From NCBI GenBank assembly GCA_965218865.1, contig CBDCME010000005.1, positions 4,006-68,005 on the forward strand: a DNA stretch of 64,000 nucleotides, read 5' to 3'. A program made the position numbers and the translations under genes. The notes under the pieces were generated by a model that searched no databases, had not been told where the DNA came from, and saw only the letters and a list, made by a program, of their open reading frames with translations. Position 1 is the first letter of the stretch. Every line of letters starts with the position of its first letter. The stretch comes from CBDCME01 sp965218865 (GTDB lineage: Bacteria; Pseudomonadota; Alphaproteobacteria; JAAXGF01). Shown here piece after piece: positions 62,209 to 64,000 of the stretch.

Positions 62209-64000
62209 ATGACCTCGATACCGGATTTGCTACAGAAAGCGTTGGACCAGCACATGGCGGGCGAGCTGCAGCAGGCGGAATCGATTTACCGGCAAATCTT
62301 GTCACGCCAGCCCGACCATCCCGATGCCTTGAACCTGCTTGGTGTCGTCGCCCATCAACGGGGAGAATATGACGCCGCGCTGGCGTTGATCGAACGGGCT
62401 ATCGGGCAGGATCCCGAGGCGGCCGTGTACCATAACGACCGCGGCGAGGTTCTCAGGGCGCAACGGAAATTCGCTGCCGCCATCGAGTCGTATCAGAGGG
62501 CGCTGGCACTTGATGGTGAACTGATCGAAGCCCGCTACAATCTCGGGCTAGCCTGCCATGAGCTTGGGCGCCTGGACGAAGCCGTCGCGGTATACGAGCA
62601 AGTCATCTCGGCCAAACCTGATCTATTCGAGGCGTTTTTCAATTTGGCCAAGGCCCTGACGGATAAGGGCGAGCTTGCGCGGTCGGAATCATGTTATCTG
62701 AAGGCGCTCGCACTCAAGCCGGATTCAGCCCAAGCGCAACTGAATTTGGGCGCCGTGTTTCAGGGCCAGGGTAAACAAGACGAAGCCATCGCTCGTTATC
62801 GAAAGGCGGTCGCGCTCGCTCCTGATATGGCCGAGGCCCACCACAACCTGGCTGGCTTGCTGCAGGCCCGGGGCGAGAGCGACGAGGCCCTTTCCCTTTT
62901 TCGCAAGGCCATCGCCCTCGAGCCGGATTTCGTTCGGGCCCACGTATCCAACGCCAACCTGCTGGCGGACCAGGGGAAATTCGATCAAGCCACCGCTTCC
63001 TACGAGAGGGGCCTGGCTCTCGACGATACTGCGGCCGATGTTCACTTGGCGCTCGGGAACGTACTCATTCGTCAGGGCAGGTTCGATCAGGCCGAGAAAT
63101 ACTTTGCGCGGGCCATCGCCCTCGAGCCGGACCGTGCCGACGGTCACTTGGGTCTCGGTCGATCGTATTTGAAACGCCGTCTCTTGGAACCCGCGGTCGA
63201 AGCCTTCGAGCGGGCGCTTGCTCGTGACCCCGAGCGCGCCAACGCGCAGAACGGTCTGGGCAACGCTCTCATGCACCTCGGCCGGATGGACGCGGCCGTC
63301 GGTGCCTTTCGTCGGCTTGTCGCCCTCCTCCCCGACTCCGCCGAGGCCCACGCCAGTCTGGGCAATGCCCTGATGGGAGAAGGTGCCATGAGCGAGGCCG
63401 TCGATGCCTTTCGCGCCGGGCTTGCTTTACAGCCCGAGAATGGGCTGATCCATCACAATCTGGGCCGTGCCCTTATTCATCAGGGAGAGCCGGACGAGGC
63501 CATCGACAATTATCGGCGGGCGCTGGCGTTGGAACCCAGGCTCGAGGGGGCACACGCTGGCCTGGCTAACGCCCTGAAGCTAAAAGGTGCTTCGAGCGAG
63601 GCCATCGAAGCGCTTCGCGAAGCCCTCGCCTTAAAGCTAGATAGTGGGCAAATTTACAGCCACCTGGGAGATGTCCATAGACAGCAGGGCGAGCTGCGCG
63701 AGGCCGTCGGCTGTTATCGGCGGGCGTTGGCCCTGGATCCCGAGCTCGAGGGGCCCCAGTCTAGCCTGCTTTCCGCTCTCAGCTTTTTGCCGGAGTTCAA
63801 CGGGGAGGAGGTGTTCACGGAACATGTCCGCTGGGGCGAACGTTGCGCGGCATCCTTGGGGCTGCCCGGTCGGGCACATTCGAACGATCGTACGCCCCAT
63901 CGCCGCCTGCGCATCGGCTATCCATCACCGGATTTCCGTCGTCATTCCGTCGCCTATTTTTTTGCTCCGCTTATCGCCGAGCACGACCGGAAGGGATTCG
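62209..64000 (+). CDS. TPR protein with O-GlcNAc transferase-like (GT41) C-terminus, partial
   Basis: Open from ATG 62209 to the end of the window (597 codons). Residues about 1-525 are about 15 tetratricopeptide repeats of 34 residues (pattern A-x-x-N-L-G-x-A and A-L-x-P-D). About residue 560 on, HRRLRIGYPSPDFRRHSVAYFF is the start of the SPINDLY/OGT-type glycosyltransferase domain, which continues beyond the window. Expected role: glycosylation of proteins, in bacteria often flagellin or surface proteins. AGGA lies ten bases before the start. Confidence 0.88.
   Translation, partial: MTSIPDLLQKALDQHMAGELQQAESIYRQILSRQPDHPDALNLLGVVAHQRGEYDAALALIERAIGQDPEAAVYHNDRGEVLRAQRKFAAAIESYQRALALDGELIEARYNLGLACHELGRLDEAVAVYEQVISAKPDLFEAFFNLAKALTDKGELARSESCYLKALALKPDSAQAQLNLGAVFQGQGKQDEAIARYRKAVALAPDMAEAHHNLAGLLQARGESDEALSLFRKAIALEPDFVRAHVSNANLLADQGKFDQATASYERGLALDDTAADVHLALGNVLIRQGRFDQAEKYFARAIALEPDRADGHLGLGRSYLKRRLLEPAVEAFERALARDPERANAQNGLGNALMHLGRMDAAVGAFRRLVALLPDSAEAHASLGNALMGEGAMSEAVDAFRAGLALQPENGLIHHNLGRALIHQGEPDEAIDNYRRALALEPRLEGAHAGLANALKLKGASSEAIEALREALALKLDSGQIYSHLGDVHRQQGELREAVGCYRRALALDPELEGPQSSLLSALSFLPEFNGEEVFTEHVRWGERCAASLGLPGRAHSNDRTPHRRLRIGYPSPDFRRHSVAYFFAPLIAEHDRKGF

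Overview
The window reads as a high-GC alphaproteobacterial chromosome, most likely a Rhodospirillales-type organism. The supporting evidence is the gene order rimP-nusA-ylxR-infB-rbfA-truB-rpsO-pnp, an Irr-type Fur regulator with a histidine cluster, an IspD-IspF fusion, and a rubrerythrin / Fe-S protein / DUF3501 / hemW run. No rRNA, tRNA or CRISPR array was recognised.

Layout. 1-4.3 kb: end of an alpha/beta hydrolase, two paralogous membrane-anchored pentapeptide-repeat proteins, and a membrane coiled-coil protein with a lectin-like C-terminal domain. 4.3-5.2 kb: a short tandem repeat and the antisense 5' part of a group II intron. 5.6-10.4 kb: an AT-rich glycosyltransferase gene cut into three pieces by an IS256-family and an IS630-family element, with an IS1595-family element at its stop codon. 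12-15 kb: a small membrane protein, a palindromic repeat, another IS630 copy and a decayed TIR-STAND NTPase gene. 15-36.6 kb: mainly housekeeping genes (secreted proteins, PII, hemW, DUF3501, Fe-S reductase-like protein, rubrerythrin, irr, nitronate monooxygenase-like protein, GDPD, then the long translation/RNA operon on the minus strand), interrupted by one ISAs1-type element.

36.6-59.6 kb is accessory. It holds an old ISNCY-type transposase relic with two elements nested in it, a GHKL ATPase / STAS-like / membrane protein cassette, phage tail-like genes, and a long minus-strand string of small phage-type genes that mostly overlap by four bases (ATGA). These are invaded by IS66-, IS630-, IS1595- and IS5-type elements. 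Target-site duplications let two interrupted genes of the phage string be rebuilt. 59.6-64 kb returns to core-like genes: ispDF (with an apparent one-base frameshift), an FGE/SUMF1-domain protein, and the start of a TPR-OGT-like glycosyltransferase.

The most unusual signal is a DUF4338 (DruA-like, the family named from the Druantia anti-phage system) domain found three times, each with a different transposase family: fused to an ISAs1-type transposase, fused to an IS4/Tn5-type transposase, and encoded by a gene overlapping the stop codon of an IS66-type transposase. Two families of short dispersed non-coding repeats (109 bp with CTAG ends, three copies; about 60-120 bp with TTCGAAAA ends, four copies) are also notable. 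Four full, nearly identical IS630 copies of 1164 bp point to a recent transposition burst.
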